Assembly: GCA_016873215.1 (NCBI GenBank)
Contig: VGXU01000012.1
Span: 1 to 51,618 of the forward strand
Length of the DNA: 51,618 bases
Source of the DNA: Planctomycetota bacterium
Lineage (GTDB): Bacteria; Planctomycetota; Phycisphaerae; Sedimentisphaerales; Anaerohalosphaeraceae
Direction: 5' to 3'
Shown: one piece after another, positions 24,546 through 33,447 of the stretch
Layout of the letters: each line of letters opens with the position of its first letter
Position numbering within the stretch: the stretch's first letter is position 1
The notes under the pieces: generated by a model
Seen by the model: the letters and a program-made list of their open reading frames with translations, nothing else
Told to the model about the DNA's origin: nothing
Database searches by the model: none
Made by a program: the position numbers and the translations under genes

Positions 24546-26018
24546 ATGAAACAGACAGTATTGGTGATGATAGTTATTTTAGTTGCCGGATATAATAGCG
24601 CCGCGACGGGGAATGCCCCAGCACAGTCCCCCATTAGCTCTCCTACGAAGGTTCCCAGCTCCACGCGCAGCGGTCTGGTGCCGAATCCGTCATCCACATA
24701 TGTATCGGAGGGAAACGCGGTAGTGACCGGCAATGTCGGCGGCGGGCGTCAATTCCGCGGCGTCGTGCCCTATGGCTCCAGCTATTATACTCAAACATCC
24801 TCCTCCAGTTCGGTGGATAACTTCCTGCGCCGCGCGGGAGGAGACCCGGTAACGCAGAATCGTAATCCGGGAATTTATGGGCAGTATTATGACCCCCGAC
24901 GAACGATCGCATCCACGGCGGGCCGGGATATCCAGGGTGCTTTTGTCGCTCCGCTGTCGCCTCTGCGCAGCGGCCCTGATACTTCAATGGCGGTATCTCT
25001 TCCCCAGATTATGAATACACCGTTTGGCATGCAGCAAAGACCGCTATCGTCTCCTCCCAGCGACTTGGCGTTGATTCTCCAGCGACAGATGAAACAAAGC
25101 CAGGCGGACGATATGCTTAGGGCCAGAATAAATGAAAAAAGTATTTTGGACAAAAAAACAATTCAAAATGAAAACAATGACCCCCTGAAACCGGAATTGC
25201 TGCTGCCGCCCCTCGAGCAGAATAAACCGGAAAATGACCTGAAAAACAAACCGGATGAAAAAGAGATTCAGCCCAATCGATATGAACAGATTCGTATCCA
25301 ATTGGCTGACGAATTGAAACAAAAGGAAGAGGAAGCGACTCGTCAAAAAGAGGTTGAGACAAAACAGGACGCTCAAAAGGATGAAATGAAAGGCAGTTTA
25401 GCCGGCGCATCCAGCCCCAAAGGCAGGTATAAAACTTTCGCGAATCTGGCCGAGGCCAAAGCCTTCGAATATATGGCCGCCGCCCAGCAGTTCTTAAAAG
25501 AGGGAAAATTTTACAAAGCCGCAGACAGTTTCGCGCTGGCAGCCGTCTGGCAGCCGGAAAACGCCGAGACGTATATCGGCCAGGTCTGGTCGCTCTTTGC
25601 CGCAGGCGAATATATGAGCAGCGCCTATTATCTCAATCAAATACTCATCCTGAAACCGCAACTGGTCACTCAGAAAATCGACCTGACGGCGATGATGTCC
25701 GACCGGGATACATTTGAGAACCGTATCATTGAAATAACCGCTTGTCAGGAACGCAGCCAAAGCGGAGAACTGGCGTTTCTGGCGGCGTATATGCTCTGGC
25801 AGGATGGAAAAGTTTCAAAAGCTCAGGAGGCGATTGCCAAAGCCAACTCATTAATACCCTATAACCCGGCGGTAAAAATGCTGTCCGACGTCATCGCTCC
25901 CGCGGCGCCTGTGCCCCAAATCCCCTTGGCCCAAAGCGAGGTCAAAGAACCGAATGTATTGTCCGTGTCGGAAAATCCCGGGATTAAGGATACGGCCAAG
26001 GACCCTAATCAGCCGTAA
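24546..26018 (+). CDS. Secreted protein with low-complexity region, coiled coil and TPR-like C-terminus, unknown function
   Basis: A 490-residue protein that I do not recognise. A signal peptide (KQTVLVMIVILVAGYNSAATGNA) is followed by about 150 residues rich in Ser, Gly, Pro and Asn. A charged helical part comes next (LKNKPDEKEIQPNRYEQIRIQLADELKQKEEEATRQKEVE). The last 190 residues form TPR-like helical hairpins (AFEYMAAAQQFLKEGKFYKAADSFALAAVWQPENAETYIGQVW). AGAGG lies 5 bases before ATG 24546. It is probably periplasmic or surface located and may act as a scaffold; that is inference. Confidence 0.75.
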   Translation: MKQTVLVMIVILVAGYNSAATGNAPAQSPISSPTKVPSSTRSGLVPNPSSTYVSEGNAVVTGNVGGGRQFRGVVPYGSSYYTQTSSSSSVDNFLRRAGGDPVTQNRNPGIYGQYYDPRRTIASTAGRDIQGAFVAPLSPLRSGPDTSMAVSLPQIMNTPFGMQQRPLSSPPSDLALILQRQMKQSQADDMLRARINEKSILDKKTIQNENNDPLKPELLLPPLEQNKPENDLKNKPDEKEIQPNRYEQIRIQLADELKQKEEEATRQKEVETKQDAQKDEMKGSLAGASSPKGRYKTFANLAEAKAFEYMAAAQQFLKEGKFYKAADSFALAAVWQPENAETYIGQVWSLFAAGEYMSSAYYLNQILILKPQLVTQKIDLTAMMSDRDTFENRIIEITACQERSQSGELAFLAAYMLWQDGKVSKAQEAIAKANSLIPYNPAVKMLSDVIAPAAPVPQIPLAQSEVKEPNVLSVSENPGIKDTAKDPNQP

Positions 26019-26046
26019 AAATTTTTGATAATCTGATGGAGCAGAG

Positions 26047-28023
26047 GTGATCGCGTTTTCGTCGACACATGGACTGGATGCGGAAAAACTTCTGGGCGAT
26101 GAAGGACTGGTCGCCCGGGCATGGAATAGTTTTGAAAGCCGGCCCCAGCAGTTGGAAATGGCCCGGGTGGTACAGCAGGCCCTGCGGCAGGGGCGGCATC
26201 TGGTCGCCGAAGCGGGAACGGGAGTCGGAAAAAGTTTCGCCTATTTGGCGGGCGCCATCGACCAGGTCCTGCAGAAAAACAGCCCCATCATCATCAGCAC
26301 TTATACTATCAATCTTCAGCAGCAGCTGATTCAAAAAGACATTCCTTTTCTTTCCCGTCTGCTCGAACAGGGATTTACTTGGCGGCCGGCGATGGGACGC
26401 AATCATTATCTCTGCCGTCGTCGACTGGACTATGCGAAGAAACGACAGGCAAGCCTCTTCGATGACGACGGACAGGAATTGACGCGGATTGAGGCGTGGT
26501 CGAAACAGACCGAAGAAGGTGTTTTCAGCGAACTCGAATTTCTTCCGTCTTTCGCGGTGCGTCAGGCCGTCCAGAGCGAACACGGTAATTGTCGCGGACG
26601 CCGCTGTGCGTCGTTTCCGATTTGTTTTTATCAGCGGGCCAGGCGAAACCTCGAATCCGCCGACATCATCGTGGCTAATCACGCCCTATTATTCAGCGAT
26701 CTTGTTATCAAAGCCGAAGGGGCCGCCGGGCTGTTGCCGGACTATACACGCGTCATCATCGACGAGGCCCATAACCTCGAACACGTTGCCGAAGACCAAT
26801 TCGGTATCGAAGTCAGCCAGGCAGGCGTATTGTATTTTCTTGACCGTCTTTACAGTCAGCGCAAAGGCAGAGGACTGCTGGTGTATATCAAAGGTGCGGA
26901 CGATTGTCAGTCGCTGGTTCGATTTTGCAAAACGGCGTCTCAGGTATTTTTTGCGCAGGTGCAAAAGTGGATGGCCGCTCAGGCCGACGCCGCGACGGCC
27001 CGCTGTCCGGCCGGGTTTGTGCCGAATACCCTGAACGCGCCTCTCCACAAACTTCGTTTGGCTTTAGCTAAACTGGCCAAAACGACCGAAGACGCCGACG
27101 AGAAACACGAACTCCAGCAATTCGCCCAGCGATGTCAGGCGATGGAACAGGAGTTGACGGAATTTATGACGCAGTCGAAGGAAGGGTTTGTCTATTGGGT
27201 CGAGCAGGAGCAAAACCGCAACGGCCGCCTAATGCTGCGAAGCGCACCCATTGACGCTGCCCCGTATATCCGGGCGGTTTTATTTGATAACTGCGACTCG
27301 GCGGTGCTGACCAGCGCAACGCTTAGTTGCGGACCGCAGGAAGACGGCTTCGGATATTTTGCCTCGCGGGTGGGGCTGGATGAATATCTCTCGCTCAAGG
27401 CGGGTTCGCCCTTTGATTACCAGAGACAGGTCACGCTTTACATTCAGGCTGATATGCCCGACCCTAACGATAAAACATTTGCCGAACGAGCTGTCGATGC
27501 AATCCGCAAATACCTGCTCAAAAGCGACGGACGCGCGTTTGTGCTGTTCACCAGCTTCCAGATGCTGCGGGCCGTCAGCGACCGCCTGCGTCCGTGGATG
27601 CAGGAGCAGAATATGCAAATGCTCGTGCAGGGCGAAGGCCTCGATCGCGTCCGGCTTCTCGATATGTTTAAACAGGATATGCGCAGCGTCCTGTTCGGAA
27701 CCGACAGTTTCTGGCAGGGCGTGGACGTGCCGGGCGAAAGTCTTTCCAATGTCATTCTCGTCCGGCTGCCCTTCGCCGTCCCCAGCCATCCCCTCATCGA
27801 AGGACGCATCGAGGCCCTGAAAGCGAAAGGCGAAAATCCGTTCTATGCGTACCAGCTTCCCATGGCGATTATCAAGTTCAAGCAGGGCTTCGGCAGACTC
27901 ATTCGCAATAAAACCGATATGGGAATAGTCGTCGTTCTCGACAGCCGCATCGTGACAAAATCCTACGGCAGATTGTTTCTGGATGCCATTCCGCGCTGCA
28001 GCGTCGAAATCGTGAAAGAATGA
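26047..28023 (+). CDS. DinG-type ATP-dependent helicase with iron-sulfur cluster
   Basis: A 658-residue superfamily 2 (XPD/DinG) helicase that unwinds DNA 5' to 3'. Walker A is AEAGTGVGKSFAYL, and the DEAH box is VIIDEAHNLEHVAEDQ. Four cysteines that can hold a 4Fe-4S cluster lie between them (one in HYLCRRR, then GNCRGRRCASFPIC). The C-terminal half has LFTSFQMLRAVSDRL, LFGTDSFWQGVDVPGE and motif VI QGFGRLIRNKTDMG. There is no N-terminal exonuclease domain. The start is GTG 26047, with GGAGCAGAG just before it. The gene is 28 bases after its neighbour and may be the end of that operon. Confidence 0.92.
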   Translation: MIAFSSTHGLDAEKLLGDEGLVARAWNSFESRPQQLEMARVVQQALRQGRHLVAEAGTGVGKSFAYLAGAIDQVLQKNSPIIISTYTINLQQQLIQKDIPFLSRLLEQGFTWRPAMGRNHYLCRRRLDYAKKRQASLFDDDGQELTRIEAWSKQTEEGVFSELEFLPSFAVRQAVQSEHGNCRGRRCASFPICFYQRARRNLESADIIVANHALLFSDLVIKAEGAAGLLPDYTRVIIDEAHNLEHVAEDQFGIEVSQAGVLYFLDRLYSQRKGRGLLVYIKGADDCQSLVRFCKTASQVFFAQVQKWMAAQADAATARCPAGFVPNTLNAPLHKLRLALAKLAKTTEDADEKHELQQFAQRCQAMEQELTEFMTQSKEGFVYWVEQEQNRNGRLMLRSAPIDAAPYIRAVLFDNCDSAVLTSATLSCGPQEDGFGYFASRVGLDEYLSLKAGSPFDYQRQVTLYIQADMPDPNDKTFAERAVDAIRKYLLKSDGRAFVLFTSFQMLRAVSDRLRPWMQEQNMQMLVQGEGLDRVRLLDMFKQDMRSVLFGTDSFWQGVDVPGESLSNVILVRLPFAVPSHPLIEGRIEALKAKGENPFYAYQLPMAIIKFKQGFGRLIRNKTDMGIVVVLDSRIVTKSYGRLFLDAIPRCSVEIVKE

Positions 28024-28202
28024 TCCGGTCTTCCAAGTGTCAGCCGCACTAAAATTATCAAATTTTGAAGCCAATTAAATAAATTCGAAACCTCCAGTGA
28101 AATACATCCCTTCTTCTGGATTCTGCCGCATATTCTTTGGCCTATGTAAATTTGTAGTTCAACGATATAAATGAATAACTCTGGATATCAATAAGTAATC
28201 CA

Positions 28203-28230
28203 TTGAATCCAGGCAAAAATGTGATATACT
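28203..28230 (+). promoter_or_regulatory. Promoter for the hemA operon, predicted leaderless
   Basis: TTGAAT (28203-28208) and TATACT (28225-28230) are 16 bases apart. The expected start, 7 bases on, is at about 28237, two bases before ATG 28239. There is no Shine-Dalgarno sequence. Confidence 0.6.
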
Positions 28231-28238
28231 GGCCGCTT

Positions 28239-29519
28239 ATGCGGTTGATATGCTTCAGTGTAAATTTTCATACGGCTCCTTTGGAGGCGCGGGAAACGGT
28301 TTGTCTGGACGATTCCCAGCAGCGGGCGGTGTTAAACCATCTCAAGTCCACAGATAATACCATTGAAGCGATAGTATTATGCACCTGCAACCGGACGGAA
28401 ATTTATCTGAATTATCCCGACAGCATCAATCCGCAAATTCTCGTCGAAAGAGCTTTGTTCGATATCGCCCCTGCAATGCTGATTGTGTGGCGGCAATATT
28501 GTCAGGTCTCGGAAGATATTGCTGCGGTGGAACATTTATTTTGTGTTGCGGCGGGGCTGGAATCCCAGATGCTCGGCGAAAACCAGATTGTCCGCCAGCT
28601 TAAAGATGCCTACTCACTATCTGTCGATTGCGGTACAATCCGGTTTTTCTTCCATAAACTCCTGCATGCGGCGTTTCGTGTTTCCAAAGCCGTTCGCCAG
28701 ACAACCAAAGTCACCTCTGGCGCGGTATCGCTGACCTTGGCCGCGATTGAAGCGATACGGGAAAAGGTGAACCTGTCTGAAGCGAATGTCCTCATGGTCG
28801 GTGCCGGCGAAAATGCGGCCCTGGTGGCAAAATACCTCCAAAAAGAAAACGTCGCAAAATTGACTGTCGCCAGCCGTACGTTTCAATCGGCCAAAGCTCT
28901 GGCGGACCAACTGAAAAATGCCTGCGCAACACCTCTCAAGCAAATTCCGGAATTTCTGCTCGATGCGGATGTTGTGATTTTTTCAACGGCAAGCCCCACG
29001 CCGATTTTGACGGCCTCTCAGGCTGGATACTATCTTTCTCAGCGGAAAAAACAAATTTTAATCATCGATCTGGCTGTGCCGCGGGATGTCGAACCGCAGG
29101 TGGGCAAACTGACGAATGTGGAATTGATGAATATCGAACAGCTCAGCGAACAGGTCGAACGAAATCGCGCCGCCCGTGCCGTTTGGATTGAACCGGCACG
29201 GAAAATTATCGCACAACACACCGCACAGTTCGCCAAATGGCTCGATTCTCTTGATACCGCCGTGGCGATTACGCAGTTGACGGATGAAATTCTGTCCGAG
29301 GCGCAGCGCTACGCCGGACGCTATCGCCGGTATTTTGCGAAAAAGGACCAGCAGCGGCTCGAACAATTCGCCCGGGGCCTGGCGCGGAAATTAATACACC
29401 GTCCGATTCAATATCTCAAAGAAACAGGCGCCGGCGGACTGGACGCCGACAAGGTTCAGGCCGCTCAATTAGTCGGCAAATTGTTTCTGTCTTCTGCTGA
29501 CGAAAAGGAAAAACAATGA
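28239..29519 (+). CDS. hemA: Glutamyl-tRNA reductase
   Basis: A 426-residue enzyme that reduces glutamyl-tRNA to glutamate-1-semialdehyde, the committed step of C5 tetrapyrrole synthesis. MRLICFSVNFHTAPLEARE is the classic start. VLCTCNRTEIY holds the active-site Cys, and AAGLESQMLGENQIVRQLKDAY and the Rossmann block VLMVGAGENAALVAKYL are clear. The C-terminus is the helical dimerisation domain. ATG 28239 is chosen over an in-frame TTG at 28203, which lies inside the -35 box. Its stop overlaps the start of hemC by four bases. Confidence 0.96.
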   Translation: MRLICFSVNFHTAPLEARETVCLDDSQQRAVLNHLKSTDNTIEAIVLCTCNRTEIYLNYPDSINPQILVERALFDIAPAMLIVWRQYCQVSEDIAAVEHLFCVAAGLESQMLGENQIVRQLKDAYSLSVDCGTIRFFFHKLLHAAFRVSKAVRQTTKVTSGAVSLTLAAIEAIREKVNLSEANVLMVGAGENAALVAKYLQKENVAKLTVASRTFQSAKALADQLKNACATPLKQIPEFLLDADVVIFSTASPTPILTASQAGYYLSQRKKQILIIDLAVPRDVEPQVGKLTNVELMNIEQLSEQVERNRAARAVWIEPARKIIAQHTAQFAKWLDSLDTAVAITQLTDEILSEAQRYAGRYRRYFAKKDQQRLEQFARGLARKLIHRPIQYLKETGAGGLDADKVQAAQLVGKLFLSSADEKEKQ

Positions 29520-30433
29520 AGGCCTTGCGGATCGCTACGCGAGGTTCAGTCCTGGCTTTGGTGCAGACGAAGCACGTAATACGAATGCTCAAGGAAAAAC
29601 ACCCCGACCTGAAAATAGAAATTAACCCTGTCGCCACCGCGGGCGACCAGAATACCGACGAACCCCTGTGGAAGCTGGAAGGCGTGGGATTTTTTACGAC
29701 GCAAATTGAAAAGACGCTGCTGGAAAAAAGGGCTGATATCGCCGTTCACAGTTTCAAAGACCTGCCGACGGCACAAACGCCGGGTCTGACCGTTACCGCC
29801 GTTCCTATGCGTGAAAACCCCGCCGATGTGCTGGTCTGCAATCAGAAAATTTCATCGCTGGCGGATATCCCCGCCGGTGCCGTCATCGGCACATCCAGTC
29901 TCCGGCGGCAGGCACAACTGCTGCGCCTTCGCCCCGACTTAATAACCGCGCCGCTGCGAGGCAATGTCAATACGCGCCTGCGAAAACTGGACGAGAAACA
30001 ATATGATATTCTCATCATGGCCGCCGCCGGACTGATTCGTCTTGGATTGCAGGAACAAATTTCACTGTGGCTCAATCCTGTCGAATTTCTGCCCGCACCC
30101 GCGCAGGGAGCATTGGCCGTGCAGACCCGTGCCGACGATAAAAATACAATCGAACTGGTCGGCACAATAAACGATGCGCAGACACGACGAATCGTTTCTG
30201 CCGAACGGCAGGTCTTGCGACGGCTGCATCCCGGCTGTCACGCTCCCGTCGGCGCCTTCGCCCAAAAGCAGGGCGAGGCAATTCATATTTCCGCTTTTGC
30301 CTCGAAACCCGATGGAAGCGAATTTCTGCGAAAAGAAATACAAGGGCCGTTCCAGCAGGCCGAAAAATGGGCGGACGAGATTGCTGAACAAATGATCGCT
30401 GCGGGCGCAAAGCGAATTCTCGAAGGAACGTAA
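29516..30433 (+). CDS. hemC: Porphobilinogen deaminase (hydroxymethylbilane synthase)
   Basis: A 305-residue enzyme that polymerises four porphobilinogens into hydroxymethylbilane. RIATRGSVLALVQTKHV, DIAVHSFKDLPT, GTSSLRRQAQLLRLRPDL and RGNVNTRLRKLDE are family blocks. The cofactor-carrying Cys lies in RLHPGCHAPVGAF. AAGGA is six bases before ATG 29516, inside the end of hemA, so the two are coupled. hemB, which makes its substrate, is not in the window. Confidence 0.97.
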   Translation: MKALRIATRGSVLALVQTKHVIRMLKEKHPDLKIEINPVATAGDQNTDEPLWKLEGVGFFTTQIEKTLLEKRADIAVHSFKDLPTAQTPGLTVTAVPMRENPADVLVCNQKISSLADIPAGAVIGTSSLRRQAQLLRLRPDLITAPLRGNVNTRLRKLDEKQYDILIMAAAGLIRLGLQEQISLWLNPVEFLPAPAQGALAVQTRADDKNTIELVGTINDAQTRRIVSAERQVLRRLHPGCHAPVGAFAQKQGEAIHISAFASKPDGSEFLRKEIQGPFQQAEKWADEIAEQMIAAGAKRILEGT

Positions 30434-30436
30434 AAA

Positions 30437-31957
30437 ATGAAAAAGCCGTTTGTCTATCTCGTCGGCGCCGGCCCCGGCGATGCCGAATTGATAACCCTCA
30501 AAGGTCTGCGTTGCCTGTCCGAAGCCGAATGTGTCATTTACGACGGCCTGGTCAATCCGTCGCTTCTGGATTACGCGCCGCCCGCCGCCGAAAAAATAGC
30601 GGTTGCCAAACGCGGCGGACGGGACAGTATCCCGCAGGAGCAGATTAACGACCTGCTGATACATCACGCGATGCTGGGCAAAACGGTGGTGCGTCTTAAA
30701 GGTGGTGACCCGACGATATTCGCCCGCGCCTCCGAAGAAGTCCGAACACTGCAGAAGGCGGGAATCGGCTTCGAGATTGTGCCGGGAATTACAGCAGGTG
30801 TTGCCGCCGCCGAATACACCGGCATCTTCCTGACAGACCGCGACATCAGTTCACAAGTGCTTTTCGTCACCGGCCACCCCGCGGCCGACAAAGATTTCGA
30901 AGATATCGACTGGGACTTTGCAGCCCGCTTCAGAGGCTCATTGGTTCTGTATATGGCGATGGGCAGTCTGGACAAAATCGCCCGCCGTCTTATCTCGGCC
31001 GGCAAATTCCCTGATACGCCCGCAGTTGTGATTCAAAATGCCACACTGCCCGACCAGAAATTCGCCAAAGGAACTCTTGAAAATATCGCCGGTGTATGTG
31101 AAAGCCAAAATATTTCTGCCCCTGCCGTTGTGATTCTCGGCAAAGCCGCTCAATCCGACCCCGCCGGTCAGTGGTTTATGAAAAAACCGCTCTTCGGCAA
31201 AACCATCGTTATCACACGCGATATAATCGGAAACCTCCGGCTCGAACAACTGCTTTTGCGACAAGCTGCCAATGTTATCAATTTCCCTTGCATCGAATTA
31301 CAGGGCCCAATCGAAAGCTCGCCTCTCAAACACGCCATCCGCGACCTTGGCGATTATGACTGGATTGTCTTTACCAGTTCTCACGGCGTTGAGTTTATGT
31401 TCCAGTCGCTCCAGAAAGCCGGCAAAGACAGCCGCGCCTTCGGCTCAGCCAAAATCGCCTGCATCGGCGACCGTACCGCAGAGGCGTTATCGCAGTATGG
31501 TCTCTGCGCTGATTTTGTGCCGACAAAATTCACCGCCCAATCGCTGGCCGAAGAACTTGCCGCCCAATATGACCTGCGGCGAAAAAATATCCTTCTCCTC
31601 CGCTCGGCCATCGCCTCAAACGAACTGGCCGACAACCTGCGCCAAAAAAACGCGGCCATTGAAGACATCCGGATTTATACAGCCGTTCCCCTGACACAGG
31701 ACGAAGCAAAAAAACAAGAGCTTGTGGACCTGATTCAAACCGGCCGCGTCGATTGGATTACCTTTACAAGCTCTTCGACAGTGGACGGCTTTTTGCAAAA
31801 CGTGGACATAGAAATTATCAGGCAGGCGAATGTCAAACTTGCCTCCATCGGCCCCGAAACCACTAAAAAACTCGAATCCCTCGGCCTCAACGCGGGCTTG
31901 GAAGCGGCCCCTCACACCGCCGAAGGATTAGCCGAAACTCTAAGAACTACGAACTAA
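30437..31957 (+). CDS. cobA-hemD: Fused uroporphyrinogen-III methyltransferase / uroporphyrinogen-III synthase
   Basis: A 506-residue fusion. The first 245 residues are an SAM-dependent methyltransferase (CobA/SUMT): VYLVGAGPGDAELITLKGLRCL, VRLKGGDPTIFARASEEV, EIVPGITAGVAAAEYTGI and VLYMAMGSLDKIARRL. From about 250 on is HemD, a cyclising synthase with low sequence conservation but the usual DYDWIVFTSSHGVEFMF and DWITFTSSSTVDGFL. It turns hydroxymethylbilane into uroporphyrinogen III and methylates it to precorrin-2, the branch toward siroheme. AAGGA lies inside hemC, three bases separate the genes. The last codons are in a 14-bp tandem repeat. Confidence 0.95.
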   Translation: MKKPFVYLVGAGPGDAELITLKGLRCLSEAECVIYDGLVNPSLLDYAPPAAEKIAVAKRGGRDSIPQEQINDLLIHHAMLGKTVVRLKGGDPTIFARASEEVRTLQKAGIGFEIVPGITAGVAAAEYTGIFLTDRDISSQVLFVTGHPAADKDFEDIDWDFAARFRGSLVLYMAMGSLDKIARRLISAGKFPDTPAVVIQNATLPDQKFAKGTLENIAGVCESQNISAPAVVILGKAAQSDPAGQWFMKKPLFGKTIVITRDIIGNLRLEQLLLRQAANVINFPCIELQGPIESSPLKHAIRDLGDYDWIVFTSSHGVEFMFQSLQKAGKDSRAFGSAKIACIGDRTAEALSQYGLCADFVPTKFTAQSLAEELAAQYDLRRKNILLLRSAIASNELADNLRQKNAAIEDIRIYTAVPLTQDEAKKQELVDLIQTGRVDWITFTSSSTVDGFLQNVDIEIIRQANVKLASIGPETTKKLESLGLNAGLEAAPHTAEGLAETLRTTN

Positions 31958-31968
31958 GAACTACGAAC
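31941..31968. repeat. 14-bp tandem repeat, two copies
   Basis: The unit TAAGAACTACGAAC occurs twice in a row. The repeat runs from the last codons of cobA-hemD through its stop into the spacer, and leaves no ribosome site before ahbC. Confidence 0.9.
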
Positions 31969-31972
31969 TTTA

Positions 31973-33118
31973 ATGATCAATATCTCCAAACTCTATTGCG
32001 ACAAATCAGGGGCGTCAGACGAGCTTCGCTATCCGCCGCAGCGAGGCCTCAAACCCATCGTCGTCTTCAACTGCACCGCCCGCTGCAATCTCCGCTGTGT
32101 CCATTGCTACAGCGATTCCGATTGTGCCGTCGGCACAAACGAATTAACCACCCCGCAGGCCCAAAGTTTTATCCGGCAGGTCGCCGAATACGCCTGCCCC
32201 GTTCTGCTCTTTAGCGGCGGCGAACCCTTATTGCGGGATGATATTTTTGAATTGATGACCCTCGCCCGCAAGCTGAATCTGCGTATCGTGCTGTCCACAA
32301 ACGGCACGCTGATAACCAAAAACATCGCCAAACGCCTCTACGATATCGGCCTGTCGTATGCGGGCATTTCACTCGACGGTCCAAAGGAAATCCACGACCA
32401 ATTTCGTGGACAAGAAGGCTGTTTTGACGCGGCAATGAAAGGCATTGAAACCTGCCTGCTGGCCGGTCTTCGCACGGGAATCCGCTGTACCATCAGCCGC
32501 CAAAATATCGAATCCGTCGGCGACATCTTCGACATCGCTGAGCAAAATGGTGTCCGCCGGCTTTGTTTCTACCACCTCATCCGCACCGGCCGGGCCGCCG
32601 CCGCCGACGTCCATCCCGCCGCTCCGCACCAAGTACGCGATGCCATGGACGAAATCATCTCCCGTACCGCCGAAAGCGTCTATCGCCATTGTACCGAAGA
32701 AGTGCTCACCGTGGGCAATCACGCCGATGGTCCGTATCTGCTGTTGCGAATGCATCGGGAACATCATCACCAGTACGACACAGCCAAAGAACTTTTGCTT
32801 CGTGCCGCCGGCAACCGCACCGGCCAGAATATCGCCGCCGTCTCCTGGGATGGTTCCGTCCACCCCGACCAGTTCTGGCGAAATTATTCGCTCGGCAATG
32901 TCCTCGATAAATCCTTCGGCCAAATCTGGGACAACGTAGCCGACCCCGTATTAAAAATTCTCCGTGACAAAGATACGTACAAAGCCGCCCGCTGCGCCCG
33001 ATGTAAGTGGTTCGACCTCTGCAAAGGCAATTTCCGCTGCCCCTCCGGTGCCGGCGATGTTTCCGACTGGTTCAACGAACCCGCCTGCTATTTAACCGAC
33101 GATGAAATTACGTTATAA
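31973..33118 (+). CDS. ahbC: AhbC-like radical SAM enzyme of the siroheme-dependent haem pathway
   Basis: A 381-residue radical SAM protein. The start INISKLYC...SDELRYPP and FNCTARCNLRCVHCYSDSD (the CxxxCxxC cluster) match AhbC, which converts 12,18-didecarboxysiroheme to Fe-coproporphyrin III by removing two acetate groups. LLFSGGEPLLRDDI is the SAM-binding GGE motif. The C-terminal Cys group (CARCKWFDLCKGNFRCP...PACYLTDDEI) is the SPASM-like auxiliary cluster site of AhbC and AhbD; the N-terminus favours AhbC. Context agrees: it follows the enzymes that lead to precorrin-2. No ribosome site precedes ATG 31973, 15 bases after the cobA-hemD stop. Confidence 0.85.
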   Translation: MINISKLYCDKSGASDELRYPPQRGLKPIVVFNCTARCNLRCVHCYSDSDCAVGTNELTTPQAQSFIRQVAEYACPVLLFSGGEPLLRDDIFELMTLARKLNLRIVLSTNGTLITKNIAKRLYDIGLSYAGISLDGPKEIHDQFRGQEGCFDAAMKGIETCLLAGLRTGIRCTISRQNIESVGDIFDIAEQNGVRRLCFYHLIRTGRAAAADVHPAAPHQVRDAMDEIISRTAESVYRHCTEEVLTVGNHADGPYLLLRMHREHHHQYDTAKELLLRAAGNRTGQNIAAVSWDGSVHPDQFWRNYSLGNVLDKSFGQIWDNVADPVLKILRDKDTYKAARCARCKWFDLCKGNFRCPSGAGDVSDWFNEPACYLTDDEITL

Positions 33119-33323
33119 CGCAGCTTAAGCATCTTGCTTGAGAATATTCACAATGGGTGGCACCTACAATCGCAGCTTGTGGGTGACCCATCATTCCGAC
33201 CCTGAGCTTGCCGAAGGGGAAGAATTCCTATCGACTATTTACTTCTTCTCCCGGCCCGTGGAACAAATTGACAACCTTAGTAATCGCCTTTCTTTGTCTT
33301 TAATGGACGGGCGAAAAAGATAT
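33119..33323. repeat. Intergenic cluster of short palindromic repeats
   Basis: No convincing gene lies here. Three hairpin-forming elements follow each other: one at 33124-33142 (8-bp stem, 3-base loop), ATGGGT (33153-33158) with ACCCAT (33186-33191), and CCCTGAGCTTGCCGAAGGG (33200-33218). The last resembles a REP-type palindrome common in many bacterial genomes. A 78-codon frame across this region has no ribosome site. Confidence 0.6.
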
Positions 33324-33352
33324 TTGCCTGCCGGGGCTGATTGTGATATATT
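33324..33352 (+). promoter_or_regulatory. Possible promoter for nifJ
   Basis: TTGCCT (33324-33329) and TATATT (33347-33352) are 17 bases apart. The predicted start is near 33359, which gives a leader of about 90 bases. Confidence 0.4.
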
Positions 33353-33447
33353 TACTCATCTTTCGTACACTTGAATATCCAGTCGGGTACACGCCGGAAT
33401 GGATGTCATCGTAGGTCTTTTTTGTTAATTTTTAAACGGAGTAATTT

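Noticed and set aside
33138-33374. A 78-codon frame between ahbC and nifJ
   Set aside because: It runs through three palindromic repeats, has no ribosome site and its translation looks random.
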